From: Pseudonocardia sp.
Lineage (GTDB): Bacteria; Actinomycetota; Actinomycetes; Mycobacteriales; Pseudonocardiaceae
Direction: 5' to 3'
Length of the DNA: 56,528 nt
Assembly: GCF_025465255.1 (NCBI RefSeq)
Contig: NZ_JAODNI010000175.1
Span: 1 to 56,528, forward strand
Numbering within the stretch: position 1 is the stretch's first letter; each line of letters starts with the position of its first letter. Made by a program: the position numbers and the translations under genes. Below are positions 18,774 to 27,814 of this stretch, piece by piece. The notes under the pieces are model-generated. The model did not search any database and was not told the DNA's origin. It saw nothing but the letters and a program-made list of their open reading frames with translations.

Positions 18774-20060
18774 ATGTCGGATACACGAATGGCTTCGGCA
18801 ACCGGTGGTTCCCGGGGAGGCCCGCGTGCCGCGGCGGACGAGATCGTTGTCACCGGTCTGGGTGCCGTCACTCCACTCGGTGGAGACGTGAAGTCCTTCT
18901 GGGAGGGCCTGCTCGAGGGGCGCTCCGGGGTGGTGGCGCTCGACCATGAATGGGCGGCCGACTTCCCGGTGCGGATAGCGGCGCCGATGGCGATCGACCC
19001 GGCCGAGACCCTCTCCCGGGTACAGGCACGCCGGCTGGACCGGGCGTCGCAGGCGGCGCTGGTCGCGGCCCGGGAGGCATGGGCCGACGCGGGCTTCGTG
19101 GGGACGGCCGAGGAAACCCGCCTCGACCCGACCCGGGTGGCGGTGGTCATCGGTACCGGGATCGGCGGTGCGCGCACCATGATCAGGGAGTACGACATCC
19201 TGCATGCAAAGGGGCCGGGACGGGTGTCCCCGCTGCTCATCCCGATGACCATGGCCAACGGGCCGGCGGTGAACGTCGGTCTGGAACTGGGCGCGCAGGC
19301 GGGCGTGCACACGCCGGTGAGCGCATGCGCCTCGGGCTCGGAGGCGGTGGCCTACGGCCTGGACCTGCTGCACCTCGATCGGGCCGACGTCGTCGTGGTC
19401 GGCGGCACCGAGGCGTGCATCCACCCACTGACCATGGCCGGCTTCGCGCAGATGCGGGCGATGTCCACGCGGAACCACGAGCCCCAGCGGGCCTCGCGCC
19501 CGTGGGACAAGGGCCGCGACGGGTTCGTCATGGGCGAGGGCGCGGGAGTCCTCGTCCTGGAGCGGGCCGTCGACGCGGCCGCCCGCGGCCGAACCCCCTA
19601 CGCGGTGCTCGCCGGCGCCGGGATCACCTCCGACGCCTACGACATCGTCCAGCCGGGCGGGGACGGCGGGGTGCGCGTGCTTAAGCACGCGGTCCAGCGC
19701 GCCGGCCTCTGCTTCGATGACGTCGTCCATATCAACGCACACGCCACCTCGACCCCGGTGGGCGACATGGGTGAGGCCGAGGTGATTGCCGAGTTGTTCG
19801 GCGAGGACACCGTCGTCACCGGCACCAAGTCGATGACCGGCCACCTGCTGGGCGCCGCCGGGGCGATCGAGTCGATCGCCACCGTGCTCTCCGTTCATCA
19901 CGGCGTGGTGCCGCCCACGATCAACCTCGAGGACCCCGAGGACGGCCTCCGGTTCGACGTCCCCCGCGAGGCCCGGGAGATGCCGGTCGACGCCGCGATC
20001 TGCAACTCGTTCGGCTTCGGCGGACACAACGCTTCCGTGGTCTTCACCCGACTCCCGTGA
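18774..20060 (+). CDS. Beta-ketoacyl-ACP synthase II (FabF-like KAS)
   Basis: A 428-residue thiolase-fold condensing enzyme that would extend an acyl chain with malonyl-ACP. The catalytic triad is complete: Cys185 in SACASGSEAV, His323 in NAHATSTPVGD and His357 in MTGHLLGAAGA. The N-terminus VVTGLGAVTPLG and C-terminus CNSFGFGGHNASVVF are typical. The ATG at 18774 has GGGAGGA six bases upstream, and upstream codons in frame are not conserved. It is the first biosynthetic gene of the accessory region; with the free ACP at 36647 and the local acyl-CoA carboxylase it suggests a dedicated chain-building pathway. Confidence 0.93.
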   Translation: MSDTRMASATGGSRGGPRAAADEIVVTGLGAVTPLGGDVKSFWEGLLEGRSGVVALDHEWAADFPVRIAAPMAIDPAETLSRVQARRLDRASQAALVAAREAWADAGFVGTAEETRLDPTRVAVVIGTGIGGARTMIREYDILHAKGPGRVSPLLIPMTMANGPAVNVGLELGAQAGVHTPVSACASGSEAVAYGLDLLHLDRADVVVVGGTEACIHPLTMAGFAQMRAMSTRNHEPQRASRPWDKGRDGFVMGEGAGVLVLERAVDAAARGRTPYAVLAGAGITSDAYDIVQPGGDGGVRVLKHAVQRAGLCFDDVVHINAHATSTPVGDMGEAEVIAELFGEDTVVTGTKSMTGHLLGAAGAIESIATVLSVHHGVVPPTINLEDPEDGLRFDVPREAREMPVDAAICNSFGFGGHNASVVFTRLP

Positions 20061-20466
20061 GGCCCTTGACGAGAGCAACGACACCCACCGTCACCCCGGG
20101 CGGTGAACCCGGCGGGGCTCAGCGATCCCGATCCCGCGGCTCCCGACCGGAGAAGCAGCTGCACGGCGGTCGTGATGGTGCGCCACGGCGAGCAGCCCGG
20201 CGCAGCCCCCGCGCGGCCGAGGAAGCCGTCATGGCCGAACTTGACCTGACCGGCCCGCCGGTACCGCGGCTGCGGACGGGGGCCGGGCCCTGCCGGACGA
20301 CGCCGACGGTGTCACGCTCACGGTGGTCCAGCCCGGAGACCGCTGACCCGCGGCCGCGGCGCGAGCCATGTGTGCCGCTGCGCCTCGGGGCGGGGCTGCT
20401 GAGAGGTCCAGGGGAGGAGTCTGCGCCGCGGCGCGGCGCCCCGCGCGTCCGGGACAGGAGGCCCAC
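20061..20466. other. Intergenic stretch without recognised gene
   Basis: About 400 bp between the KAS gene and the carboxylase alpha gene. An open frame crosses it, but its product is a low-complexity Arg/Pro/Gly string typical of noncoding GC-rich DNA. A GACAGGAGG Shine-Dalgarno sequence near the right end belongs to the carboxylase gene. I see no hairpin or repeat worth naming. Confidence 0.5.
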
Positions 20467-22242
20467 GTGCCGCGATTGAGCAAGGTCCTCGTCGCCAACC
20501 GCGGCGAGATCGCTGTCCGCGTCATCCGGGCCTGTCGCGACGCGGGGCTGGCGAGCGTGGCCGTGTACGCCGAACCCGACCGTGACGCGCCGTTCGTCCG
20601 GCTCTCCGACGAGGCGATCTCCCTCGGTGGCAGCACGGCCGCCGAGTCGTACCTGGACTTCGCGAAGGTGATCGGGGCGGCGGAGAAGACCGGCGCCGAC
20701 GGGATCCACCCCGGCTACGGCTTCCTCTCCGAGAACGCCGACTTCGCCCAGGCCGTCATCGACGCGGGCATCACGTGGATCGGGCCGAGCCCGCAATCCA
20801 TCCGCGACCTCGGCGATAAGGTGACCGCGCGCCACATCGCGATGCGGGTCAGCGCGCCGCTCGTCCCCGGCACGGCCGACTCGGTCTCGGGGCCGGAGGA
20901 GGTCGAGGCGTTCGCCGACGAGCACGGGCTGCCGATCGCGATCAAGGCCGCGTTCGGCGGCGGCGGGCGCGGGATGAAGGTGGTGCGGGAGCGCAAGGAG
21001 ATCCGCGAGCTTTACGAGTCGGCGGTCCGCGAGGCCGTTGCGGCGTTCGGCCGCGGCGAGTGCTTCGTCGAGCGCTACCTGGACAAGCCGCGCCACGTCG
21101 AGGCGCAGGTGCTCGCCGATACCCACGGCAACGTGATCGTCGTCGGCACCCGTGACTGCTCACTGCAGCGCCGGTTCCAGAAGCTGGTGGAGGAGGCGCC
21201 GGCCCCGTTCCTCACCGATGAGCAGCGCTCCACGATCCACGAGGCGGCCAAGGCGATCTGCAAGGAGGCCGGCTACTACGGCGCCGGCACCGTGGAGTTC
21301 CTCGTCGGCCAGGACGGGCTCATCACGTTCCTCGAGGTCAACACGCGCCTGCAGGTCGAGCACCCCGTCTCGGAGGAGACGTCGGGCCTCGACCTCGTGC
21401 GCGAGCAGTTCCGCATCGCCGAGGGCGAGGTGCTCAACCTGCTGGAGGATCCGCAGCCGCGCGGGCACTCGATCGAGTTCCGCATCAACGGCGAAGACGC
21501 CGGCCGCGACTTCCTCCCGGCCCCCGGCACCGTCACGGCGATCGCCTTTCCGGCCGGGCCCGGTGTGCGGGTGGACGCGGGCGTCGAGGCAGGATCCGTG
21601 ATCGGCGGCCAGTTCGATTCGCTGCTGGCCAAACTCATCGTCACCGGTTCGGACCGGGTGCAGGCGCTGGAGCGCTCCCGCCGCGCGCTGGCCGAGTTCC
21701 AGGTGGAGGGGATGGCTGCCGTGTTGCCGTTCCACCGGCTCGTCGTCGACGATCCCGCGTTCGTCGCCACCGACGCCGAGGGATTCACGGTCCACACCCG
21801 CTGGATCGAGACGGAGTGGACGGGCACCGTCGAACCGTTCCAGGGCGACGCGGCGGCCGAGGCGGACGACGACGACGCCCCGCGGCAGACCTTCGTTGTG
21901 GAGGTGAACGGGCGCCGGGTGGAGGTCTCGCTGCCCGGTGACCTTGCCCTGGGCGGCGGAGCCGGGCCGGCCCCGAAGGCGGCACCGCCGCGCAAGCGGG
22001 GCGGCAAGAGCGGGCAGAAGGCTTCCGGGGACGCCGTCACCGCCCCGATGCACGGCACGATCATCAAGGTCGCGGTCAGCGACGGCGACCAGGTTTCGAC
22101 AGGCGACCTCATCGTCGTCCTCGAGGCGATGAAGATGGAGAACCCAGTCACCGCGCACAAGTACGGGACGATCACCGGTCTCACCGCCGTGCAGGGCGGC
22201 TCCGTGTCTCAGGGCAGCGTGATCTGCGAGATCAAGGACTAG
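20467..22242 (+). CDS. Acyl-CoA carboxylase alpha chain (biotin carboxylase + biotin carrier domain)
   Basis: A 591-residue protein with an N-terminal biotin carboxylase ([20 protein letters not shown], the ATP-grasp loop [13 protein letters not shown], and the [15 protein letters not shown] signature). It ends in a biotinyl domain with VLEAMKMEN, whose Lys556 is the biotinylation site. It would carboxylate biotin with bicarbonate and ATP and pass it to a beta subunit. The matching beta and epsilon chains lie 8-10 kb away in the same accessory region (30172-32116), so the locus carries a complete carboxylase. The GTG at 20467 follows a good GGAGG. Confidence 0.95.
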   Translation: MPRLSKVLVANRGEIAVRVIRACRDAGLASVAVYAEPDRDAPFVRLSDEAISLGGSTAAESYLDFAKVIGAAEKTGADGIHPGYGFLSENADFAQAVIDAGITWIGPSPQSIRDLGDKVTARHIAMRVSAPLVPGTADSVSGPEEVEAFADEHGLPIAIKAAFGGGGRGMKVVRERKEIRELYESAVREAVAAFGRGECFVERYLDKPRHVEAQVLADTHGNVIVVGTRDCSLQRRFQKLVEEAPAPFLTDEQRSTIHEAAKAICKEAGYYGAGTVEFLVGQDGLITFLEVNTRLQVEHPVSEETSGLDLVREQFRIAEGEVLNLLEDPQPRGHSIEFRINGEDAGRDFLPAPGTVTAIAFPAGPGVRVDAGVEAGSVIGGQFDSLLAKLIVTGSDRVQALERSRRALAEFQVEGMAAVLPFHRLVVDDPAFVATDAEGFTVHTRWIETEWTGTVEPFQGDAAAEADDDDAPRQTFVVEVNGRRVEVSLPGDLALGGGAGPAPKAAPPRKRGGKSGQKASGDAVTAPMHGTIIKVAVSDGDQVSTGDLIVVLEAMKMENPVTAHKYGTITGLTAVQGGSVSQGSVICEIKD

Positions 22243-22399
22243 CTACTTCGACCTGAAGTGGTGGCCTTTCAGGCTTCTGACCTGCGCGGATGTGACGCGC
22301 CTTCCGTGATCACGGTGGAGTGTCCGGTAGAACAGCGTCGTAGGGCCGACCACCCGCTGCGGGCCGGCGGCGGCGAACGGGCGCAACGAGGTGCTGCCG

Positions 22400-22640
22400 C
22401 CCATGCCAAACTGCTGCGCACGGCGCGGGTGCGCGCGGACACCACGGTGGTGGCGGCGGACGTGGAGTACCCGACCGACTCCGGACTGCTGGCCAAGGCG
22501 GTGCGGCGGATCGCCACGGCCGGGCGGCGGATCGCCACGGCCGGCGGCGACCCGCACCCGGCTGCGCGTTTGACCCCGGGTCCATCCGTCCGTCCAGTCC
22601 CTGTCGCGCGCCGCCGGCTCGACCGCCGCCCGGCTCCGGC
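22400..22640 (+). pseudogene. Transposase fragment (IS5/IS1182-like)
   Basis: The forward frame reads LLRTARVRADTTVV, then EYPTDSGLLAKAVRRIA, a signature of a DDE transposase family common in actinobacteria. The motif then continues in another frame as ATRTRLRV followed by a stop and SRAAGS. N- and C-terminal parts are missing and no terminal inverted repeats are visible. The family assignment beyond a DDE transposase is uncertain. Confidence 0.5.
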
Positions 22641-22995
22641 GGGCGGTCGGCCTTTCGTCCTTCGCCGAGCACCTCGGGTTCTCGGTGTGGCTGCCGTGGA
22701 GCAGGGTCGCGGTGAGCCGCGCGTTGCGGTACATGGACAACATCCGCGATGCCGAGTCCGACTCTGCCGCCCAGGCCGCAGCGGTCCGCCGGCCCCAGAC
22801 CTGGATCCTGTCGATGCTGTACATCGGTACCTTCGGCTCGTTCCTCGGCTGTGCGGCGGCGTTCCCATTGCCGATCAAGACGCAGTTCCCGCAGGTGCAC
22901 GGCGCCGACTTCGCCTGGATGGCGCGCTGCTCGACTCGCTGGCCCGGCCCCTGGGCGGCTGGGCGGCCGACCGGTGGGCGGTCGTGCTGCCGGGC
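22640..22995 (+). pseudogene. narK-type nitrate/nitrite MFS transporter fragment
   Basis: The forward strand encodes SSFAEHLGFSVWLPWS, the first NarK helix, fused directly to YMDNIRDAES and RPQTWILSMLYIGTFGSFLG. In complete NarK these segments are separated by several membrane helices, so there is a large internal deletion. After HGADFAWMA a frameshift continues in another frame as LLDSLARPLGGWAADRW. It cannot encode a working transporter. No nitrate reductase genes are nearby. Confidence 0.65.
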
Positions 22996-23178
22996 GGTCA
23001 GAGCGGGGTGGACCTCCAGCAGCGGCGCGATGCGCGACCAGGCGGCCGGGTTCTGATAGAGCGCGGTGAACGAGTCGATCAGGTTGTAGAAGGTGTACGC
23101 GTCGGCGACGAGATGGGAGACGAGCAGTGTCAGGTAGGTCCCGGCGGCGTTCAGCTGGAGCGCGACGACTGCCTCATG
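22985..23178 (-). pseudogene. Condensation/acyltransferase-type domain fragment
   Basis: On the reverse strand one frame reads HEAVVALQLNAAGTYLTLL, then VSHLVADAYTFYNLIDSFTA and ALYQNPAAWSRIAPLLE. The SHLVADA segment resembles the HHxxxDG active-site motif of NRPS condensation or PapA-like acyltransferase domains, with the first His replaced by Ser. Only about 65 codons survive; both flanks run into unrelated remnants (narK, HXXEE-like). The domain call rests on one motif and context, so it is tentative. Confidence 0.4.
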
Positions 23179-23507
23179 TCGCGCGGACGGCGGACGAAAG
23201 CGAGGCCCCCAGACGCGCCGGCGTGAGCTGCCCCGATCGACAGCGGGACGAACACGAGGGCCGCAGTCGGAATCTCGGCCTTCTCCACGCCGGCTTTACG
23301 AAGCTCGCGCCACGCCCACCAGGAGAAGGGCACGACGACGGTCGGAGTGGTGAGAAGACCCAGCGTGTATCCGCCTGTCACCGCCGCGGAGATGAGGTGG
23401 GGGACGACGGCGTGGGCGCCGAATCCGGTGAGGACCGCCTGGAAGAAGGGGTTGCGGCCGTTGCTGCGGTCACCTGCGACCGACGCAGCCGCGACGAGGC
23501 CGCCCAT
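23151..23507 (-). pseudogene. Truncated HXXEE-like membrane protein
   Basis: A 118-residue open frame with NPFFQAVLTGFGAHAVVPHL, YTLGLLTTPTVVVPFSWWAW and a further hydrophobic segment ALVFVPLSIGAAHAGA. This resembles the C-terminal half of HXXEE-domain membrane proteins. The HxxEE N-terminus is absent, and upstream in frame a TAA occurs about 60 bp before the first ATG, so I treat it as truncated. It could still be expressed as a small membrane protein. Confidence 0.4.
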
Positions 23508-23605
23508 GATGCCGATGGCCAGGGAGCAGCAGCGGGTCCAGCGACAGGGAACAGACCGCGCTTACGATCATTCCCCGCGGGCTCCCGGAAGGCGCCACGT
23601 GGTGA

Positions 23606-23731
23606 TCACGGTGACACCCGAGGGCAGCTGGGAGAATACTGATCGGAACGTCCGGCTGTCCGGTCTGCCGGAATGTCGCTTGTGGACGATACCGTGCCTT
23701 TTCGGTGCTGCGCCGAGACTAAAGTCGCCAT
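23606..23731 (-). CDS. Possible 41-residue ORF coupled to the SRPBCC gene
   Basis: Begins MATLVSAQHRKGTVS at an ATG one base after the SRPBCC stop codon and ends RVSP. It has the same ribosome-binding/stop/start cassette (AGGAGCGCCTGACATG) that couples the SRPBCC gene to the aminotransferase. No domain is recognised. It may be the start of a gene whose body was lost when the neighbouring remnants arrived. Confidence 0.3.
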   Translation of the reverse strand: MATLVSAQHRKGTVSSTSDIPADRTAGRSDQYSPSCPRVSP

Positions 23732-23732
23732 G

Positions 23733-24215
23733 TCAGGCGCTCCTCGGCGAGACCGGCGGTTCTGCCGCGGCGGTGACCAGGACGGTGTTCTCCCCGAGCA
23801 GTCCTCGCAGGATGGCTTCGATGTTTTCCCGCAGGGTGCGCTCGGCGATCGGGTTGATCATGTCGGCGAGGCTGGGCATGCCCAGGTCGAACTCGGCGGT
23901 AAAGGCGACGCGGACGTCCTGGCCGGCGGGCGTCACCGTCCACTGCCCTGAGAGTTCGTCGAAGTCTCCGTCGAGCTGTTCGAACGTGATCACGCGCTGT
24001 GCGGGGTCGATGTGGTCTCGCTCGGACCAGCACAGGATTCCGTTGCGGAAGTTGACCGACCACTCCGACTCCACAACCCCGTTTCCCAGAGGACGCAGGG
24101 TGATCTCGCGGACGGCGTCGGTGTGGTGACTGTAGCTTTCGAAGTCGCTGATGCGGGCGAAGACGGTATCGGCGTCGGTGTCGGGGACGAGGGCTTGGAC
24201 CTTGACCTGCGGCAT
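23733..24215 (-). CDS. SRPBCC/polyketide cyclase-like (COQ10/RatA START-type) protein
   Basis: A 160-residue START-fold protein: MPQVKVQALVPDTDADTVFA, ISDFESYSHHTDAVREITL, SEWSVNFRNGILCWSERDHI and FEQLDGDFDELSGQWTV. These match the SRPBCC layout in which a hydrophobic cavity binds lipids or polyketides. It is the last clear gene of a four-gene operon; its ATG lies one base after the stop of the aminotransferase gene. It may bind or cyclise the pathway intermediate, or act as a carrier/chaperone; catalysis cannot be inferred. Longer upstream translations in this frame run through the aminotransferase gene and are not coding. Confidence 0.85.
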   Translation of the reverse strand: MPQVKVQALVPDTDADTVFARISDFESYSHHTDAVREITLRPLGNGVVESEWSVNFRNGILCWSERDHIDPAQRVITFEQLDGDFDELSGQWTVTPAGQDVRVAFTAEFDLGMPSLADMINPIAERTLRENIEAILRGLLGENTVLVTAAAEPPVSPRSA

Positions 24216-24216
24216 G

Positions 24217-25491
24217 TCAGGCGCTCCTTTCCAGAGAAGTGGTGCGGTGAGTGGCGCGTCGGGCCGCCAGGGCGGTGGCGGCTTCGGTGAGGGCGTCGAG
24301 CAGCCAAGTAGTGTCCACATCGGACAGCGTGGCCGGCGGGGTGAGGCGGATGACGCGGTGGGCGTTGAGTGAGTGATTGACGAGAACGTGTCGTTCGAGC
24401 AGTTCCAGGGTGAGTTCGGCGGCGATTTCCTCGTCGCGCAGCTCGATGCCGATGAGCAGGCCAATGCCCCGTACGTCGGTCACAAGGTGGGGACAGAGCT
24501 CGGTCATGACGGCGCGGATGGCAGGCAGGATCGACTCGCCAAGTGTCTTGGCGCGCTCGACCAAGCCTTCTTCGCGGATCACCTGGACGGTAGCGGTCGC
24601 GGCTGCCATGGCTACGGGTGATGCGGCGAACGTTGAGGTGTGTAGGAACGGGTCGCGGTTGAACGGGGCGTAGGCGTGCGTGGTGGCGATCATTGCAGCC
24701 ACCGGGACGACACCGCCGGAGAGGTTCTTGCCGACGAGCAGGATGTCAGGTTGGACTTCCTCGCGATCTGCTCCCCACCAGGAACCGAGCCGGCCGAGTC
24801 CAGTTTGGATCTCGTCGAGAACGAACAGTGCGCCGTGTTCACGGCACAACTGCTCGACCTTGCGCAGGTAGCCAGGCGGCGGGACGACCACGCCGCCCTC
24901 GCCCTGGACGGGTTCCACGACCACGCAATGGTTCTCGCCTTGGCTGAGCACCGCAGCCAGGGCGTCCGGGTCACCGTAAGGCACGTACTGGACGCCGGGG
25001 AGCAGCGGCTGGAATGGCTGTTGGTAGAGGGGTTTCGCGGTCAGGGTGAGGGCTCCCATGGTCTTTCCGTGGTAGCCGCCCATAGTGGAGATCAGGTTTG
25101 GTTTGCCGAGCGCTCGGGCGAGCTTGATCGCAGCTTCGGTGGCCTCAGCGCCGGAGTTGACGAAGTGCACGCGGTCGAGACCGGGTGGTGTCACCGAGGC
25201 GAGCTCGCGGGCGGCCTCGGCCGCGGTGGGTTCGAGCAAGATCCGGGTCGACAGCGGATGGCGCTGGATTTGCTCGATGACCGCCGCGGTGACCTTTGGG
25301 TGCCGGTGCCCCAGAAGGAATACCCCGTAGCCACCGCAGTTGAGGTACTCGGTGCCGTCGGCGGTGTAGATCCGGGTGCCCTGCGAGGAGATTTCCATTG
25401 CGCCGCCGGCCATTTCGGCCAGACGCGCCCGTCCACGGCTGAGATGCCGCTTGTAGAGGCCAATGATCTCAGCGCTTGTTGCCGTGCTCAT
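24217..25491 (-). CDS. Class III PLP-dependent aminotransferase
   Basis: A 424-residue enzyme with all fold-type I landmarks: the GAEATEAAIKLAR cofactor-phosphate loop (NSGAEA), YHGKTMGALTLT, the PLP-pyridine Asp226 in LFVLDEIQTGLGR and the Schiff-base Lys255 in LLVGKNLSGG. It resembles acetylornithine/GABA/putrescine aminotransferases acting on a terminal amine or aldehyde. Its ATG overlaps the stop of the reductase gene (ATGA). Coupling to a thioester-reductase-like SDR suggests that it aminates an aldehyde released from a carrier protein (inference). Confidence 0.92.
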   Translation of the reverse strand: MSTATSAEIIGLYKRHLSRGRARLAEMAGGAMEISSQGTRIYTADGTEYLNCGGYGVFLLGHRHPKVTAAVIEQIQRHPLSTRILLEPTAAEAARELASVTPPGLDRVHFVNSGAEATEAAIKLARALGKPNLISTMGGYHGKTMGALTLTAKPLYQQPFQPLLPGVQYVPYGDPDALAAVLSQGENHCVVVEPVQGEGGVVVPPPGYLRKVEQLCREHGALFVLDEIQTGLGRLGSWWGADREEVQPDILLVGKNLSGGVVPVAAMIATTHAYAPFNRDPFLHTSTFAASPVAMAAATATVQVIREEGLVERAKTLGESILPAIRAVMTELCPHLVTDVRGIGLLIGIELRDEEIAAELTLELLERHVLVNHSLNAHRVIRLTPPATLSDVDTTWLLDALTEAATALAARRATHRTTSLERSA

Positions 25492-26534
25492 GCCGCGGCC
25501 TCCTTCGAGCGCACCAGCCCGCGAGTCCGAGCCAGGTAGGACGTTGAGGTCACCAGGGCTTCAGCCAGCTCTTCCGAGGTGATCGCCGGCACGCCGAGAA
25601 TACGATCCATAGTGGACGGAAAGGTTTTCGTATTGGTGAACAAGGCCGTCGTCGCGAGCAGGTCGTCGAACTGGCGACGGGCCCTCTCCGGCAATGGCTC
25701 GACGAACACGGGCCGGATCAGACGGTCGACCATCTCTGGTGCCACGAACCGGGGGGCCACGATGTCGATGCCCAGCTCCCGCCCGGCGGTGACGCCGACA
25801 TCGATCATTTGCCGGGTGGTCAGCGCCGCCTCACCAGCTGTAATCCAGTGCTCGCCGCTGGTGATCCCGCCCTCGACCAGGCCGGCGATGGCACGGGCGA
25901 GAATGTCTTGGGGGATGAAGTCGATGCGGTCGGTCGGATCCAGGGGAAGCATCGGCAAGTTGTTCTTCAGCACCGACCAGGCGAGCGTGTGCAGGCCCTG
26001 GAACCGAGCGATCTCGCCGGTGGCAGAGTCCCCGATGACCACGGAGGGCCGCACGATCGTTGCCGGAACTCCGCTGTCGCGCACCAGTTGCTCGGCCGCG
26101 CGCTTGGAGTTCAGGTAGTCGGCAGGGTTCGCGGCCGCCGCCCCCAGACTGTCACGGGTCAGATCAGTGCGATCGACGAAGGCAGTGCTGATGTAGTGCA
26201 GGGACGCGTTGGCGTCCTCGGCGAATCTCAGGATGTTCGCGGTTCCGGCAAGATTCAGCGCCGCGGTCGCTTCGGTGCCCACGGTGAAGTCAGTGATTGC
26301 CGCCGCGTGGATCACGGTGTCGACCTGCTCGGCAAGGTTGTCGTAGACATCCGGGTCCATGCCCAAACCGAACTGGGTCAGGTCGCCCCGCACCTTTCGG
26401 ATCTCAGCGGAAGGCGTTCTTCGATGAGTCAACGCGATCACCCGATGCCGTGCCAACTCGGGGATGAGGGCGGTACCGACGACTCCCGAAGCTCCGGTGA
26501 GCAGAATTGTCTTTTCCCGCGTGGATCTGAACAT
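25488..26534 (-). CDS. NAD(P)-dependent SDR, thioester-reductase-like
   Basis: A 348-residue extended short-chain dehydrogenase. The nucleotide-binding motif is TILLTGASGVVGTALI, followed by VIHAAAITDF, HYISTAFVDRT and the catalytic YLNSKRAAE (YxxxK). The layout matches the NAD_binding_4/thioester-reductase family, which reduces carrier-bound thioesters to aldehydes or alcohols. Here it is free-standing rather than fused to an adenylation-ACP unit. The ATG complementary to 26532-26534 follows a strong GGAGG. A longer upstream frame has no conserved content. Second gene of the reverse operon; it overlaps the aminotransferase start. Confidence 0.88.
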   Translation of the reverse strand: MFRSTREKTILLTGASGVVGTALIPELARHRVIALTHRRTPSAEIRKVRGDLTQFGLGMDPDVYDNLAEQVDTVIHAAAITDFTVGTEATAALNLAGTANILRFAEDANASLHYISTAFVDRTDLTRDSLGAAAANPADYLNSKRAAEQLVRDSGVPATIVRPSVVIGDSATGEIARFQGLHTLAWSVLKNNLPMLPLDPTDRIDFIPQDILARAIAGLVEGGITSGEHWITAGEAALTTRQMIDVGVTAGRELGIDIVAPRFVAPEMVDRLIRPVFVEPLPERARRQFDDLLATTALFTNTKTFPSTMDRILGVPAITSEELAEALVTSTSYLARTRGLVRSKEAAA

Positions 26535-26614
26535 GGTGGTGTACCTCCGCAGTACAGGTCGCGGCGCGCCCTTGCGTGCGGTGGGCGCGACCGGTGCGAA
26601 ATGTGGGTCAGGGC

Positions 26615-27742
26615 TTAGGCAATCGACAGCGGGCCGCCGGCGATGTAGCCGCACAGCGGTTCGGCCATCCGGCTGCGGGAAGGCGGGTGGAAGGCCAGGG
26701 CAGCCGAGGCGGCCGCGAGATAGGTGACGTCGTTGGAGGAGATGTAGGCCATCCCGCCGAGCGCTTCGACGCACTGGCGGACAACCAGGCTGATCGTGTC
26801 CTGGACGTGGTAGCGGCAGACGAGCGCATCGACAAGGGCTTCCTGCCCCGCGCGTTCCTGGCTGATCGCCCGGGCCACACCTTCCACGCCGCGCATCGCG
26901 GCCTCGATATCGGTGAATACTCCGGCCCGCAGCGAGGCGTTTACCTTGCCGGCAAGCAGGACCCGCTCGACCAGGGCGCTTGCCACACCGATGTAGCAGG
27001 CTGACATCAGCAACTCGAACCACACGAAACCGGCGGTCTGGAGGTCATCGAGTTGCTGGTCCGGGGTGATCTCGGTGCGGACAACGAGATCCATGGGCAC
27101 CTCGACGTCGGTCAGGACCACTTCGTCGCTTTCCGCGCCGGCGAGGACGGCGTTGTTCCAGAACGGGCGCACCTGCAGGCCGGGGCTGTGCCTGCTGACT
27201 AGGGCCACTGCCATCTGCTCACCTTCGTCGGTAGGCAGGGCCACCGATGCGGTAAGCAGGTCCATGGAGTGTGCCAGGCTGCACGGCTTTTTGCTTCCGT
27301 TGATCACAACCTTGTCCCCGCGGACTTCCGCACGCATGGTCGGCGACAGAATCGCCTGCCCCGTGCGGCCTTCGGCGAAACCGGAAGCGACCAGCAAGCG
27401 CCCTTCGGCGATCGCCTGCAGCAGCATCCACTCCGGTCCCTGCACATTCACGCTGGCATCGGCCAGGCCGGCGATGGAAAAGTGGTGCATCGTGGTCCCG
27501 ATTGCCAGCGACGGAGAGCGGGAGGCGATCGCCCGTTGCACCCGAACCGCGCAGACGGCGTCGGCACCGAGCCCCGAGTGCTCAACCGGAACGAGCAGCG
27601 CCGGCCCACCAGCGTCCTTGAACAGCTTCAGTCCCGGGCCACCGGCACACTCCAGATCACACAACGGCATGGCGGACAATTCAGCGTCCAAGCCCGGGAG
27701 AAACTCATTCAGGGTCGCTCGCTCTCGCTGCATGAAACGCAT
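26615..27742 (-). CDS. Acyl-CoA/acyl-ACP dehydrogenase-like flavoprotein
   Basis: A 375-residue acyl-CoA dehydrogenase superfamily member. The N-terminal helical region contains SGLGADAVCAVRVQRAI, the central part INGSKKPCSLAHSMDLLTAS binds flavin/substrate, and the C-terminal helices carry ECVEALGG-like VRQCVEALGGMAYISSND. The usual catalytic Glu is not obvious. The ATG at 27742 follows AAAGGAAAGGGG. It heads the four-gene reverse-strand operon and would introduce a double bond into, or oxidise, the acyl chain (inference). Confidence 0.85.
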   Translation of the reverse strand: MRFMQRERATLNEFLPGLDAELSAMPLCDLECAGGPGLKLFKDAGGPALLVPVEHSGLGADAVCAVRVQRAIASRSPSLAIGTTMHHFSIAGLADASVNVQGPEWMLLQAIAEGRLLVASGFAEGRTGQAILSPTMRAEVRGDKVVINGSKKPCSLAHSMDLLTASVALPTDEGEQMAVALVSRHSPGLQVRPFWNNAVLAGAESDEVVLTDVEVPMDLVVRTEITPDQQLDDLQTAGFVWFELLMSACYIGVASALVERVLLAGKVNASLRAGVFTDIEAAMRGVEGVARAISQERAGQEALVDALVCRYHVQDTISLVVRQCVEALGGMAYISSNDVTYLAAASAALAFHPPSRSRMAEPLCGYIAGGPLSIA

Positions 27743-27814
27743 ATCCGTTCCCCTTTCCTTTTGGGTCTGCCGTGTGTGACGGGCCGGGGTCTGCCGGAGA
27801 TACATCGAAGGTTC

